Positions 44,117 to 55,819 of a stretch of 64,000 nt of DNA are shown here, piece by piece. The DNA is from Peltaster fructicola (Eukaryota > Ascomycota > Dothideomycetes). Each line of letters begins with the position of its first letter. Position 1 is the stretch's first letter. The DNA lies in the NCBI GenBank assembly GCA_001592805.2, contig CP051142.1, positions 3,410,001 through 3,474,000 on the forward strand, given 5' to 3'. The notes below the pieces were generated by a model that searched no databases, was not told where the DNA came from, and was given only the letters and a program-made list of their open reading frames with translations. Made by a program: the position numbers and the translations under genes.

Positions 44117-47100
44117 TTACGGCCTCTTCTTGAGGCTGCCCTTCTCATCCTGTCGAGTCCCTTCTAGTAGCAGTGGCATGCCTAGCAGCGAACGTAATGG
44201 CTTGGCCAGTGCTGCTATAGTCCCGTTCGTGGTGCCAGCGAAGTAAAGCAAGGACAGCCATAAGCTCAATGCGTTCAGTAGGTGGTGCAGTCGATAGGCG
44301 TATGTGCTGCCGTACACTGCAGCATACAACGCAAAGAGGAAAGTAAGAGTGTTGGTGATGTGACGAGCCGGTCCACTGATCCTTGGAATCATATTGCCCG
44401 TGCTCATCGTCTCCACGCATAGCATGAGAGGCAGGATTGCCAGCAGGTTGTGATGAGTGCTGAATGGTGTCATCCAGTGAACCGCAAGATTGTGTATCCA
44501 TACGACGAGGACGGGAATGTTGATAGGCAGGACCCAGAGCATGAGTAGCAAGAACGAGTGGCTCAGGTTGTAGAAGTTGTAGGCATTAGCTGTCTGGACG
44601 CTTCTCGCCATGTTCAGACCACGGACGCAACTGGCGAACTGTACCATTGTCAAGACAACGTAGGCGAACTGGTATGGAACCAAAGTTGTGACCAGCAGGA
44701 GTAGAATTGCAGTTGTGATGAGCCGTTGATGTGGTGGATTGGTGGGTATCGTTGTTGTGTGCCTTAGAATGTCAGTGTGATACGTGACCTCGCGCTCTCG
44801 ACTTACGCTGCGGCATTCGATGTCAGAAGACTACTGATGTAGCCTGAAGCTGCTGATATAATAGACATTAAGATGATAATTAAGTAGTTCGCAGCGATGC
44901 AAATGCCGACTGCGATGATGCCAAACAGTGGTACAAGGAACCAGAGAAACGGATCTTGAGTGCCCAGCATGAGATCGTTCGTGGTGAAGTCAACAGGTAG
45001 AGAGTTTGCTCTACCCATCACACCGTCCAGCCATTCGTGCGTCCAGGTGCTCTGTGTTGCCTTTGACAAAGAGACAGCGAGGAATGTCAGGGCAAGGAAG
45101 ACGAAAGGCAGTGATGTTTTAATGCACTGATCCATGCTGTCGGAGAAGGAGATGAAGAGGCCTGTGGTATCGTAGACCTTGAACTGTTTGCGTATGACAA
45201 TGAAGACAACTAGTAGAGGTAGCACTGCAACAATGGTGCGATATCTCATGACGATCTTGCCAGCGCTTCCGAGCTTGTCAACCTTGAGCGATATGTCGAT
45301 GGTGGTGTCGCAGGCAGGATCAGTCCAGAGCTGGAGGCTGAGCCCATCTGTGGAAAGGCCCCCAGATAGTCGTGGTGGCATGTATGGCGAAAGACCGTGA
45401 ACATTAATGTTGCCGCCTTGTAAATTGACGAAGTACTTGCTCTCGTATGGCTCGGCAATGTACTGTCGCAGTAGTGGTGTGAAAATCTCCTCTGCCTTGC
45501 ACGGATGGCGTTGAATGTCGAGCTTGTATGCGAACAGCGTTGAATGAACTTCAGGTATCTTGATCTCGGTCATCATCGGCCTCTCGATCAATGCGATCTG
45601 CAAGCCGGAGACCATCAGCTCGTGGTGACCTTTGCTGACATTGATGACTGAGTTGGAGAACTCAGCTATTACCCAACCGGGTGTCTCCGACTGCCTCTCA
45701 ATAACAGCCACAAAGCCGGTCAAGTCGTCGAGCTGTATGTACGAGAAAGGCATCACATCGTCGAAGGCATTGACAGATGCTGCGGTAGAGGCTGGCAGGT
45801 GTGAAGTTTCGGCATTGATCTTGGTGCAGGTCAGTCTCGCTGTGCGATTGTCTGTTGAGAGGTCGATGGTATGAGGAGTTAAAGTGGTTGACTTGCTGCA
45901 CTGGAGCACCGTGAATGTGTCATCATTCCTTAGGTCGTTGTTCGTCATCATCGTGAATTTGTTGCCAGGCTGTGCAGCAAGTATATGTGCGGCGACAGCA
46001 TCTTGATGTCTTCCCTGACGCAGTACCAGTCGTTCGCTGGTATTGGCAAGCAAATGATCTTCGTCAATGATGAGTGTTATGTCCCGTGGCTGCAAATTCT
46101 TCTGTACGATAGGCTCCATGCCAGTCAGAAGCCGCTTCTGGAAGCTGGCTACTCTTCGAGATCGTGGTATAGTCTGTGTCCGTCGACGAGCGTCCACGAC
46201 ATCGAAGATAGAGCGGACAAGGGCCTTCCTGAACTGATCACACCACATAATGGCTAGATGATCCATACTCGTCCAGACGTCAGGAATGCTTGAAGTGAAG
46301 ACTGTGAAACCATGGGACTCCGGCACCAGAGATGTGACGCTGGTGTACTCTGACGGAATCATTGTATCGAGGCCACCTCCAGCTACAGAGACCAGGCTTA
46401 CGTCGTCTAATGAGTTGTTCGTATCCACTAGATGTGCTCGTCTCCAGTAGTCGTTGATACGTTGGTAAGTGGTTACCATAGTCGCATCGAAAGAGACTGG
46501 TGCTCTTGCGTGTGGCGCAGACAGTGTGATGATAGTGTTGATTGTATTCTCTTGGTAGTTGGGCATGGTCAGCATCGTCCTTGCTACTATGCCTCCCATG
46601 GAATGCCCTATTATTATGACACTCTTCGGGTCTGGCAGGTCTGCGTCTCTTACGAATCTTCCAGGAGTGTGATACAGTGCTAGAATGAAGCCAAGAGCAT
46701 CATTGAGGTATTCGGCCTGGTCAAGCAGCGTCTGGCCGTGAAAGGCAGTGATGTCCTCATTGAAATCGACAGAGAAGACGTCTAATGGTAGCTTCCCGCC
46801 ATCCACAGCGCTCTGATCCTCTCGCAGGACGTTGTGATAGTATGTGGCAGCCTCAGCAGCGATCGGCCTGACCTGTCTGTAGCTTCCTGCATTACCTGGT
46901 ATGAACACGACTGGGATTCCCTTGACTCTTGTATCCTCGTCAATTCCACCTTCTCGGTACAGGTGGAGGGAGTATTTGGAAGCGAAACGCGTGTGTTCTG
47001 TATCGAAGTCGGAGAAGTGGGCAAACATAGGTGCCATATAGGACATTTGACATCCTTTCGGCTCTTGCTGGAGGTGTAGAAAGGACCAAAGAATGGTGCC

Positions 47101-47340
47101 TAGCAGTGTGATTGCTGTGAAGCTGGTGGACAAGGTCAGGATGCTGACTGACCATGGAGACTGCTGCTTGGTGCTCGGTTGTGGCTTTCCATTGCTTTCC
47201 ATTGTCTTGTTATCATCTCGCCTCGAGGCATGCTCTTTCTTATGCGCTGTCTTGCTTGCGGTCCCATTCTCAGCCATGGCGGATTGATCGGTCGTGGCGA
47301 CGTCGACATCTTCGCCAGGACTAGATGGTCTTCTCCTCAT
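44117..47340 (-). CDS. BST1: GPI inositol-deacylase (BST1/PGAP1)
   Basis: Exons 47340-44807 and 44762-44117, with a 44-bp intron, give 1059 residues. The start MRRRPSSPGED is the first ATG in frame. A cytosolic tail leads to one transmembrane helix (SILTLSTSFTAITLLGTILW). The lumenal lipase domain follows, with GIPVVFIPGNAGSYRQVR and the nucleophile motif IIIGHSMGGIVART (Ser about 245), and ITLSAPHARAPVSFD. The C-terminus has several transmembrane helices spread over both exons. The enzyme removes the inositol acyl chain of GPI anchors in the ER, needed for ER exit and quality control of GPI proteins. Confidence 0.96.
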
Positions 47341-48512
47341 CGAGATATACTTCTGCTGGGCATAAAGTACTGAACAAAGCCGGTAGTGACAGTGGGTAAT
47401 TAGAGGCGCTACCGAGAGTGCATGATCGACATTGTTGTTGTGCCGCAACGCGAGTTATGCAACTGAGGCGGATAGTGTATCTCTGCCTAGTTGTGACAAT
47501 CGAGAATCCTCTGGTTAGTAGTTGCGACTGGGACAGATCTTTGCGCGCGAATGTCTAGCCATTGCTTCTGTGTTAGGCGAGCGAACTAGGCGAGTATGGA
47601 TGACGATGAAACGCTGGTACTCTTCCGCATTGTAACTGGGCGAAAGCTTAACTTTTTCTTCTACACTACTTGACCTCTACCATTCTTTTGATTTGCCAGA
47701 AAACTAGACCTTCTGTCGGCCCATTCAGTCACTTACGTGTCAGTCGACCACACATTCATCGTGTGAGGGCGCCGTATGTCACCGTCACCATCGCCAAGCT
47801 TCAGGACGCGCAATGCCGTCGAAGCTGCAATGCAGCCGAGCTGCGATCATGTCGCAGGGATTACCAAGATTTTGCGCGCCACTATGGATAGCTCATCCAT
47901 GTCTTCCGCGACAGCTGGGGCCAACTGGCAATGGAATGCCGTCCGATCTTGTGCGACTATGAGCGATCGACCTTGGCGCGGATTCAACTACATCCTTTTT
48001 GTCGCGAGCGTCACTCCCGTCTCACGCAGAGGCTGGAAAAGCAGGCCGGGAAAGTAGAAAGGCTGATATCGGAGGTCCTGCAGACAACGTGCGGCTGACG
48101 GCTGCAAGATCTCGCTGACGTGCATCGGACACATGCATCTGCATGGACGTTAGGCATGGAAGTGGCCGGATGCCCGGCTGGAAGTGAACTGGCATCACGC
48201 TGCTGCTGCTGCGACTCACCTTACGGTTGGCGATAGAATGATGGCTGCTAACTCCAAGCAGACATCGTGCACCATTGCTGTAGTACAATACGAACTCTGG
48301 CCTGAAACGGTATGATAGGGGACGACATTGACAGCAGCAAGAAGGACAACGATGAATAAGACGAGCTTGTGATCCCGACGCTAGCTATACGCTGTTCTGC
48401 TTGGCATACGACGATACCCAACACTGCTGATACTGATATACGCACACCACAGACTTCAACTCACCCGGCATCGCGAATGTCATCGACATGCATCAAGCCT
48501 GGTAAGGTCCCG
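47341..48512. other. Region with a possible small or decayed gene
   Basis: About 1.2 kb. A candidate exists on the plus strand: MDDDETL at 47596, a possible intron (47617-47699, acceptor gatttgccag), then a frame from 47700 reading KTRPSVGPFSHL to CRRDYQDFARHYG, a stop at 47889, and continuing in the same frame as FRDSWGQLAMECRPILCDYE and RLTQRLEKQAGKVERLISEV to 48098. It looks protein-like but is interrupted once. I could not decide between a real short gene, a missed intron and chance. Confidence 0.3.
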
Positions 48513-49019
48513 TCACAGATCTCCCACTCTTGGCACTGGCGCTCGGTTGCTCTTTGCATCCTTGTCCTCGTTCTCGACGATTGCCTGGTTGACCATCCAA
48601 CTGTCAAGATAAGCACGAACCTCAACGATGATACCCTGCTCATTGTAGCGCACGACCCAAGCATAGCAGTTGTCGAAGTGGAAGTCTTTGAGAGTCAGTC
48701 GGGTCAGCATGTCTTGATGGCACTTACCGTTCTTGCATACAGCGTTGGTAACAAGCTCAGCTGTGGCCCATGGCTGATCGCCTCCACCGATCACGTTTCT
48801 GAGTGCTAGCTTCATACCCGGTGCTTGCATGATAGCACCGAGACGCTTCAGTGTTGCCTCTTGGAAATCCTGAAGAGAGTGATAGCGTCCAGCGCATGGA
48901 TGAGTGCCCATCACAGTCCAGTCGACGTCTGGGCTGACCTTCTTGAAGAACGCTTCGTAGTCACCATCAGCCATGTGCTGGAATTGCTCTTTGATGGCGG
49001 CTCTGGATGGGAACGACAT
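48513..49019 (-). CDS. SnoaL-like (NTF2-fold) protein
   Basis: Exons 49019-48728 and 48685-48513 with a 42-bp intron give 154 residues. Marks are MADGDYEAFFKKVSPDVDWTV and NDFHFDNCYAWVVRYNEQG, then VRAYLDSWMVNQAI, the pattern of small alpha+beta-barrel SnoaL-like proteins found across filamentous fungi, often with secondary-metabolism or stress genes. The intron has a consensus donor (gtaagt), a CTGAC branch site and an aag acceptor, but its length is a multiple of three and it has no stop, so retained and spliced forms both encode protein. The spliced form matches the family. Function unknown. Confidence 0.87.
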   Translation of the reverse strand: MSFPSRAAIKEQFQHMADGDYEAFFKKVSPDVDWTVMGTHPCAGRYHSLQDFQEATLKRLGAIMQAPGMKLALRNVIGGGDQPWATAELVTNAVCKNGKCHQDMLTRLTLKDFHFDNCYAWVVRYNEQGIIVEVRAYLDSWMVNQAIVENEDKDAKSNRAPVPRVGDL

Positions 49020-49800
49020 GGCCGATTGTGAGGGTATGCAAGACAATGTCGCCGTGATGGACTGTTGAGTGCTGTATGCTCTGGCATCGTTGACATGTTA
49101 TCGTGCTGCTTTATAGCATAGCGTTGAGGCATCTGAATGAAGGCGATGTCGGACAAGTCGTCCTTGGGCTGATACCACCCTGATGTTGTGATATGCTCAT
49201 CTTTGACTCTATTTGTGTGAAAGGTAGCATGGTCCGGCGAGCTGCAGCAAGGCGATGCAGGTCCCACAGCTCAGCAATCTACACACTCGAGCGATGTCGG
49301 ATGGAGCAACAAGATGTTGTATTGCCACACCACCACAACATACCCAACATTCATTGCTTCTATAGCCTGCTTCGCAAAACCATATCCGCTCTATATGCGC
49401 CGATATGCTCCGTCGCTCTTTGCCACCTGCTGAGGTCAAACTCGTGCCTGGTTGTGTGATATTACTGGAGGAGATCGTAGTATGGAAGGTTATCAACACC
49501 AAGATCGAAGGGGCAATGTTAGATGTGTCGCCCAACGAGTTCCATAAGCGGTCTTGAGCTCAACGACCTCGAAGCATCAGTCGCACGATCTCACATGTGT
49601 GCATCCTTCGCTTCAGGTAGGCCTGAAGGACGGGACGTGGTCTGTACTCGTGTGGTAGTTCACATATGACTGACGAGCTCATTGCCCACTCCTGTGAACT
49701 CAAGACGCAGTCCAGACGACTGTGATGTACTGAGAAGCCTGATACGGTGGCGCTGACCCTACGGGGTGACACTCCGGCTGCTGAAGTCGGAATCATCATC
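49020..49800. other. Intergenic region
   Basis: About 0.8 kb between the SnoaL-like start and the IRC3 stop. No supported gene, RNA or repeat. Confidence 0.55.
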
Positions 49801-51747
49801 TCATAGTATAGGACCTTGCATGCCGACTCGCGCTCTGCTTGCTTCTTGCATCTTGGCCTGTTCAAGCTTCTGACTCTGCTTGACGCCGCGTTGAAAGCGG
49901 CCTTTGGCTCCATGCTTAAGCTTTGTAATCCAATCACTCGCTTCGCCCTTGGAGACGCTTTCTGGCTTCAGCTGCTCGTCCTCTGGTCGAAACTTGTTGA
50001 GGAACTTCAACTGCCCATCGCTAGCTGGTGCTCGCCGCCAGGAAGCCCATCTCATGATGTAGCTATGCGCAAAGTTGTTGGAGGCATATGTGTCTGCTGC
50101 AGCAATAGCTGACTCTCGTGTGGTAGCTTCTGCCACTAGCCTGGGTGTCATGTACGGCGCCTTGGAGCCGATGAGCTTGCGTGTGATCAGGACTCGAAAC
50201 TTCGAATCGATATGCTGTATCGTAAGATAGTCACCGTTGTGATTGCCAAGGTAGTATCTGTTCGAGTCTGCCTCCACCCAAGCAAAGGATGAGAGTGCTC
50301 GGATTCGTCTCTCGCCAGCAGTATCCTGGATGAAGTCAAGTACGTTGTCGTAGTCGGTGAACGATACATTCGTGGGTGGCAGCGTTGATGTCTGCTCTCG
50401 GACTTGTTTCTCCTTCACTTCTTCCATTTGCTTCTTGTCAGCACCCTCAAGCACTTCATATGGGTCGAGGCCGAAGAGCGTGGGAGCAGTTACAATGCCG
50501 TTCTGTAAAGCACCTACCATATCAATGATGTGGCAGTTCGTCTTGCTCGCATGCTTTCTGAGACCTCTTCCTATCATCTGGATAAGCAGATTGCGCGACT
50601 TTGTGGGCCTAGCAAGCAGGATGCAGTCGATATTGGGGATATCAGTCCCTTCCGTGAAGATGCCGCAGTTGACAAGGACTGGAAACTCGGCGTTCTTGAA
50701 TGCAAGCAGTGTCTCCGAGCGAAGATCAGTCTTGGTATCTCCAGTGATCATGCGAGCATCGATACCGTGTTTGCGGAACTCAGCAGTCATATACTGAACA
50801 TGAGCGATGTCCACGCAGAAGACAAGCGTTGAGTGACGCCCTTCCGCCTTTGACAGCCACGACCGGACGGTCAAGGCATTGCTTGCTTCGGTGTTGACGG
50901 CTTTGGATAGTGAGCCAGTCGTGAAGTCGCCTTTGCTCAACTTGACTTGCGAAAGATCGACGCCAGTCTGTACTGTCGTGATGATCAGGCCTGAAAGGTA
51001 GTCATCATCGATCATCTCGAGATAGTCTCTACAGAGACGTTAGCTTATGCAAGCGAAGACTGAGAGTACTAACTTGTGATAGACAATATGGTCTATAGCA
51101 CTACCTAGGCTGATGCCATCAGCTCTGGAGAAGGTTGCGCTGACGCCGACCAGTGCTACATGACCAGGTGAGGCTTCTCCCATCTTGCCATCAAGACCGA
51201 ACCATGATGTGATACTGGTATAGCTTGGCGCTGTGATATGATGCGCTTCATCAACGATGATAAGCTTGAATGTAGCAGGATTGTACTTCTCGAGACGTCG
51301 CCCGATGGTGGCTACAGATGCTACAGTGATGTCTGCAGTGCCGGAAGCATTCATCTTGCCCATTTCGATCTCGAGAGTCTTGTTGGGATAGACATCGCGA
51401 CAGTGTCTGGCTGCCTGTTCGACCAGCTCTCGTCGATGAGCAAGGACTAGAGTTCGAGTAGCTTCAGGAGTTGGAGAGGGAACGCGATCGATTAGATGGC
51501 TGAACACGACTGTCTTGCCGCTGCCTGTAGCGAGTGATAGACCTAGTCGACGCTCTCCACGTGAGAGATACTCTATAACCGATGCTATTGACTGTTGTTG
51601 GTAGTCTCGCAGCTCGATCTTGGGCGGAGGTGAGGTTGGCTCTGAGGACAGCGCTTGGACGGCATATTGACGTGAAGTTATAGCACTCACACGATGTGCG
51701 AGACTGGCGGTCAGGTATGTACGGCTAGTCAGCCAAGTCTGTAGCAT
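49801..51747 (-). CDS. IRC3: Mitochondrial branch-migrating helicase IRC3-like
   Basis: Exons 51747-51074 and 51028-49801 (45-bp intron) give 633 residues. The start [20 protein letters not shown] is an Arg-rich presequence; an in-frame upstream ATG (51924) would bury it, so I prefer the shorter form. Superfamily 2 motifs are LRDYQQQSI (Q motif region), [13 protein letters not shown] (Walker A, about 78), [13 protein letters not shown] (Ia), IIVDEAHH (DEAH-like, about 167), [10 protein letters not shown] (III), and [10 protein letters not shown] (VI). The C-terminal part is family-specific. Yeast Irc3 unwinds branched DNA and supports mitochondrial DNA upkeep. The assignment to Irc3 is by layout and presequence. 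Confidence 0.9.
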
Positions 51748-52024
51748 GAAGGAATGTGCGAGCAGAGTCGGGCGCAATGCGACACGAAATGTGGTGTATG
51801 TGAAGCTAGAAAGTCGATGTTCGTGGATTGGCGATGGCTTTGATCGGCACACACAATCACCAAAAGGCGTGCATACTCTACAGCAGCACACCATGTTCAG
51901 ATCATACTGATCACACGATTGCATTCTCCAAGCTATCTATGATGTGGCTGCCAGGTACATAGCAGTATTCAACGACCTGAGACCGCAATATCTGCAATAT
52001 AGCGGAGTCCTGCCCTGACCTGTC

Positions 52025-53182
52025 TCACGGATAACTGATAAGATTCTGGATGTCCCATATCAGCAAACTGAGTAGGTCCACTAGGACCCAGGCGCAAAGC
52101 AGGGTAAGCACGATGTTCCATAGCATTGTCCAGTTGAGCTTGCTTTGGCGGATAATCTCGTCTCGGTTCAACCAAACCCAGAATGCAAACGCGAGCTTGA
52201 TGATGAAGTATGGCGCGATAATGAACACCATGCCTTGAATAATGAATGGCGGATGTCCAAACATCCCATAATACCAGTATTCCATTCCGACAGCTTCGTT
52301 GAAGAGCCCAGCGAGAATCATCTCGTAAGCAAACATGCGATAGCCTCGCTCTTCCTTAGGCGTGGAGTTAGTCAAGTGAACCAGCGACCATTCACTTCGG
52401 CTGATCAGGACCAGAAGCGCAGATATCGTGGATGTTGCACAGCCCAGTATTGCCACACCGTTACGTGCTTCATAGGATCTGTATGTCCACGGGTATTGTA
52501 TGTATGTGGTAAAGATGACTACGAGAGCAATCGTTCCAGACAAGAGTAGGATGACACCAAGGATTCGGAAAAAGACCAGTGGCGTCCATGGCTGCTTGTG
52601 ATGTCGTAGATCGGAGGCGTCCTGTACGTCTACCAGCTTGATCGCCTTCTTGTCTTCCAGGGCATCAACTGAGGCGTCCTCGTCTTCGCCTTGACCCTCA
52701 GTCGCACTGGGATCGGCTATCAGATACATGCCGGCAGCACTACAGAAGTAGCGTCTCCATTCTCCTGCAATGGCCCGGAAACTGGACTCCTCAGTGCAGA
52801 GTATCAGTATGAACGTCCGGGAAAGACTGATGACGACTTCAGCCGCCGGAAGCGTGGGCATGAGGAAGGCGAGAACAAGCCTGCATGCTGTCGCGCGCCT
52901 GGATCTTGGTGGTGCTTTGATCGTCCAGCGGAAGTGTACATAGTTCATGAGAGAGATCGCAAGACAGGCGATCGTGACGCCAAGCGGGACAAGGGATTCC
53001 TTTCTTGATGGATACATCATGATCGTGTTTAGGAGGAAAGGTATGTGAAAGGTGTCGAGAGGTACGTAGTTATACGAGAGAGGCTGAAGTATGCTTAGCT
53101 TTGGCTGTGCCGCATCCTTCGACAAGACATAGGTGTCCTGTTTCGTATGCGAGTAAGATGGGGCCATTAACAGCATCGACAT
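52025..53182 (-). CDS. Multipass membrane protein, unknown function
   Basis: A single exon of 385 residues. At least seven hydrophobic segments are seen, including VPLGVTIACLAISLMNYV, LVFFRILGVILLLSGTIALVVIF, GVAILGCATSTISALLVLI, FIIQGMVFIIAPYFIIKLAF and WNIVLTLLCAWVLVDLLSLLI. An acidic cytosolic loop (EGQGEDEDASVDALEDKKA) lies between the third and fourth. Aromatic loops (NEAVGMEYWYYGMFGHPP) are probably exposed. It does not match a transporter family I know. It may be one of the fungus-specific integral proteins of the plasma membrane or vacuole. Confidence 0.78.
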   Translation of the reverse strand: MSMLLMAPSYSHTKQDTYVLSKDAAQPKLSILQPLSYNYVPLDTFHIPFLLNTIMMYPSRKESLVPLGVTIACLAISLMNYVHFRWTIKAPPRSRRATACRLVLAFLMPTLPAAEVVISLSRTFILILCTEESSFRAIAGEWRRYFCSAAGMYLIADPSATEGQGEDEDASVDALEDKKAIKLVDVQDASDLRHHKQPWTPLVFFRILGVILLLSGTIALVVIFTTYIQYPWTYRSYEARNGVAILGCATSTISALLVLISRSEWSLVHLTNSTPKEERGYRMFAYEMILAGLFNEAVGMEYWYYGMFGHPPFIIQGMVFIIAPYFIIKLAFAFWVWLNRDEIIRQSKLNWTMLWNIVLTLLCAWVLVDLLSLLIWDIQNLISYP

Positions 53183-53816
53183 GCCCTTACTCTGCCCATC
53201 ATCTTGCAGCGATGAGAGTATTGCTTTTAAAGTCTTGGGGATCTTGTGCGCCTGGCTGGCAGAGATTCTCTCTCTGTCAGCTTTTAAGCGGCGTCAATAG
53301 TCTAGCATCAAACATGCGGATCTGGCTCGAACTCTAATTGCGTTAGCTGTCGAGGTAGGCGGCTGGTGGAAGATCTTGAGAAGTGACTGCAATAGAGGTC
53401 AATCGGCAGTAATGGTGTAATTGATGCACGATGCTTGGAATGAAGTAGTATCCTTGCAGGTGAGCATGGAGATGTGCCAGATCGTTGAAGACTTGCCAGC
53501 GAATTAGAGTGTAGTCACTGGGGCGCAGGACGACTGTACGACAACTCTGCTAGGTAATCGAGCTCCGCTGGGAAATGCGCTCGACAAAGGCCGATATGCT
53601 GTATGCCGACGGCTCCGCAGCGTCTTTGAGCAGACTCTGTGGTCTATCATTCGATGTGACCTCGAAGAGGCTGACGGTGATGCGAAAGAGCGTGAGCCCA
53701 GACTGGCGTTGTCATGCTTTGGCTGGCTGGCTATGCTCTTGAGGGCTGCCAATATGGCAGACGGGTTGATCGTGGTGATCTGTTGTTGTGCGATATATGC
53801 TCGAGATTTGCGCTCC
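53183..53816. other. Intergenic region upstream of the multipass protein
   Basis: About 0.63 kb. A 111-codon frame on the minus strand follows SPC24 directly but has no motif and is probably its 3' region. Confidence 0.5.
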
Positions 53817-54499
53817 TCACATGCTGTCCCAAATCGCACTTGCGTTCGACGATGATGCTTCGATGTCGATGATCGTCAACTCGTTTTTGTCGTGCCTTCG
53901 AACAACTGCTCGATCGAACGTGTGTGTTTCGCAGTCAACAGGCATATCGATGCCGAGCGAGCGATAGACTTGTAGTTTAAGCCTAAATGGTCAGCGAAGG
54001 TAACACATAGATTAGAAGACACTCACACTGCCTGGTCATCCTCTTTTGATCTAGCCCTCCGCCCGCCTTCGACGCCCTCGCTCTTCAGCACTTCCAGTTG
54101 TCGTCTCAACCCGATGAGCTCACTTGCAAGTCGTTCGCCCTCGACTTCGACTTCGTTGACGGCTTTCGCAATGCGGAACTTCTCGCCGTCTAGAGCTAGT
54201 ATCTCGCCAGCGTGTCGACCAGTGTCCCGTCGTCCTTGTTCATACTCGTGCTGTGATCGTATTGCGTGCAATTTACGTGATAACGACTTCAGGGAGCCTT
54301 GTTCTTGCTCCAGTCGAGCAGTTCGGTTGACTGCAAGTGCTGCTAAGCTTGAAGATAGCCGCGACAAACTCTCCTTGTCAGGTGCGATGTGGAATTGGTT
54401 TGTGGTCTCGGAAATGAGCTATGTAGTGTCAGTGGATTATTCTGCTCGCATGGATAGCCATGCGCTTACCGTGACTGGATCCTCGTCGAAAAGGACCAT
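53817..54499 (-). CDS. SPC24: Kinetochore protein SPC24
   Basis: Three exons, 54499-54470, 54418-54027 and 53982-53817 (introns 51 and 44 bp), give 195 residues, the usual size. Exon 1 is only ten codons (MVLFDEDPVT) and joins LISETTNQFHIAPDKESL. A long coiled coil fills the middle (LEQEQGSLKSLSRKLHAIR, AKAVNEVEVEGERLASELIG-like heptads). The globular end has LKLQVYRSLGIDM and RAVVRRHDKNELTIIDIE, the RWD-fold signature of Spc24. With Spc25 it anchors the Ndc80 complex to the inner kinetochore. Confidence 0.92.
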
Positions 54500-54948
54500 T
54501 TTTGGACTGTATGGCCTGATGGGTGCTAGAAAGAGATGGTTATCGATGATCCGTCGTCAACTGAGTGGATGCCGGAGGTAAGAGACCCTTGAAGCTGTTG
54601 TATAGAGATGTTTACTCCCGTCAACAAACTGTCGCTCTCCTCCATGCGCTAATAGACGCGCTAGCGTCCAATTATGACGCGCTCTGCTGTGAGCTCTTAT
54701 CTCGAGGCATGTGACCGTACTCACCTCTCGCGATGTGCTTTGTTCGTTTCACCATTGCTACTTATACATTGTCTCCAGGCGCTGGTACGCTGGTGCGTGG
54801 TGCTCCGGTCAGCCAATACTCCATTGATGGTTGATCTCGTCCTGGCGACGACTCAATGACAAGCAGCACATTGATGGTCAGCTTATGAGCTTAGGTACAG
54901 TGTAGCTCTCGGCCGTCCTCGCCTTAAAGGTTCGACGACAGCGTAATC
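54500..54948. promoter_or_regulatory. Divergent upstream region of SPC24 and an orphan
   Basis: About 450 bp between divergent starts. Nothing specific is recognised. Confidence 0.4.
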
Positions 54949-55773
54949 ATGTCGACTGCTCCAACGAGCTTCTTCACCTTGCCCGCCGAGCTTCGCAACC
55001 AGATTTACGGTCTAGTCTGGTCTCGCAACGACAATATACCCAGCGCTGCACCAGAACGATCGCCGCTGGCTGAAGCATTGCTTTTGGATACACATAGGAG
55101 TGGAAAGGCGAAGAGTGAACCACAATATGGAGCACACATGGCGTTGTTGCTGGTTTGCCGACAGATCCGTACAGAGGCGGACTTATTGGCACTGAGTAGG
55201 ACGACCTTCCATCTGACTGGCAAGTCCGTACTCCCAGACGCATTCCACTCGCAGATTAGTACCCTTTCGACATGTCAGATCAAATCGATTCGCAAGTTGA
55301 CCTTGACTGCAAGGGTCACACATCTACGTGCGATGAACGAAGCCTGGGAAGGACTGCCATTTGGACATCCCTGCCTGCATCTCGATCGACTTGTCATTGT
55401 ACCTCAGAAGCCCGATACTTCAGGATCGTGCTATGCAGAAGTAGCCGACCTTAGTCAGTGCCATACCTTGGCTTACGTCCTCGCTGAGACACTCAAGAGC
55501 TTGCGTCGGGTCACATGTGTCGAGGTACAGAACCATGGTTGCTTCAACGGTCTTGTCTGGAGATTGCTCTATCGCTGCTTGGTGTATCGTATGTGGCGAT
55601 GGGGAGGAATCGCCTGTGGCTTGAAGTTCGCAGCGTCAGATGCAGGAGACGACGATTCTGGAAAGGAGTGGTTCAAGGTTATGATTGGGGATGAGCATGA
55701 GGGACATGAGGTCGGTGCAGAAGTCTGCAGGCTAATGGGCAAGGAAGGTATGGACCCAGGGTTGTTCTCCTAG
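54949..55773 (+). CDS. F-box-like/2EXR-type fungal protein
   Basis: A single exon of 274 residues. It opens with FFTLPAELRNQIYGLVWSR, the short helical block (LPxELRxxIY) that begins a large family of fungal hypothetical proteins related to 2EXR/F-box-like domains. Next come MALLLVCRQIRTEADLLALSRTTF (the conserved L-x-CRQI-x-x-E-A) and a strand/helix region (IKSIRKLTLTARV, HLDRLVIVP). Such genes are numerous in Dothideomycetes and their function is not known. It is convergent with FIS1, 46 bp between stops. Confidence 0.85.
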   Translation: MSTAPTSFFTLPAELRNQIYGLVWSRNDNIPSAAPERSPLAEALLLDTHRSGKAKSEPQYGAHMALLLVCRQIRTEADLLALSRTTFHLTGKSVLPDAFHSQISTLSTCQIKSIRKLTLTARVTHLRAMNEAWEGLPFGHPCLHLDRLVIVPQKPDTSGSCYAEVADLSQCHTLAYVLAETLKSLRRVTCVEVQNHGCFNGLVWRLLYRCLVYRMWRWGGIACGLKFAASDAGDDDSGKEWFKVMIGDEHEGHEVGAEVCRLMGKEGMDPGLFS

Positions 55774-55819
55774 ACAGTAGCCTTGCAATACACTATTAAA
55801 GATGGTATCATATCGTAAA

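Noticed and set aside
53504-53839. 111-codon minus-strand frame after SPC24
   Set aside because: It overlaps the SPC24 end in another frame and shows no domain; more likely 3' untranslated sequence.
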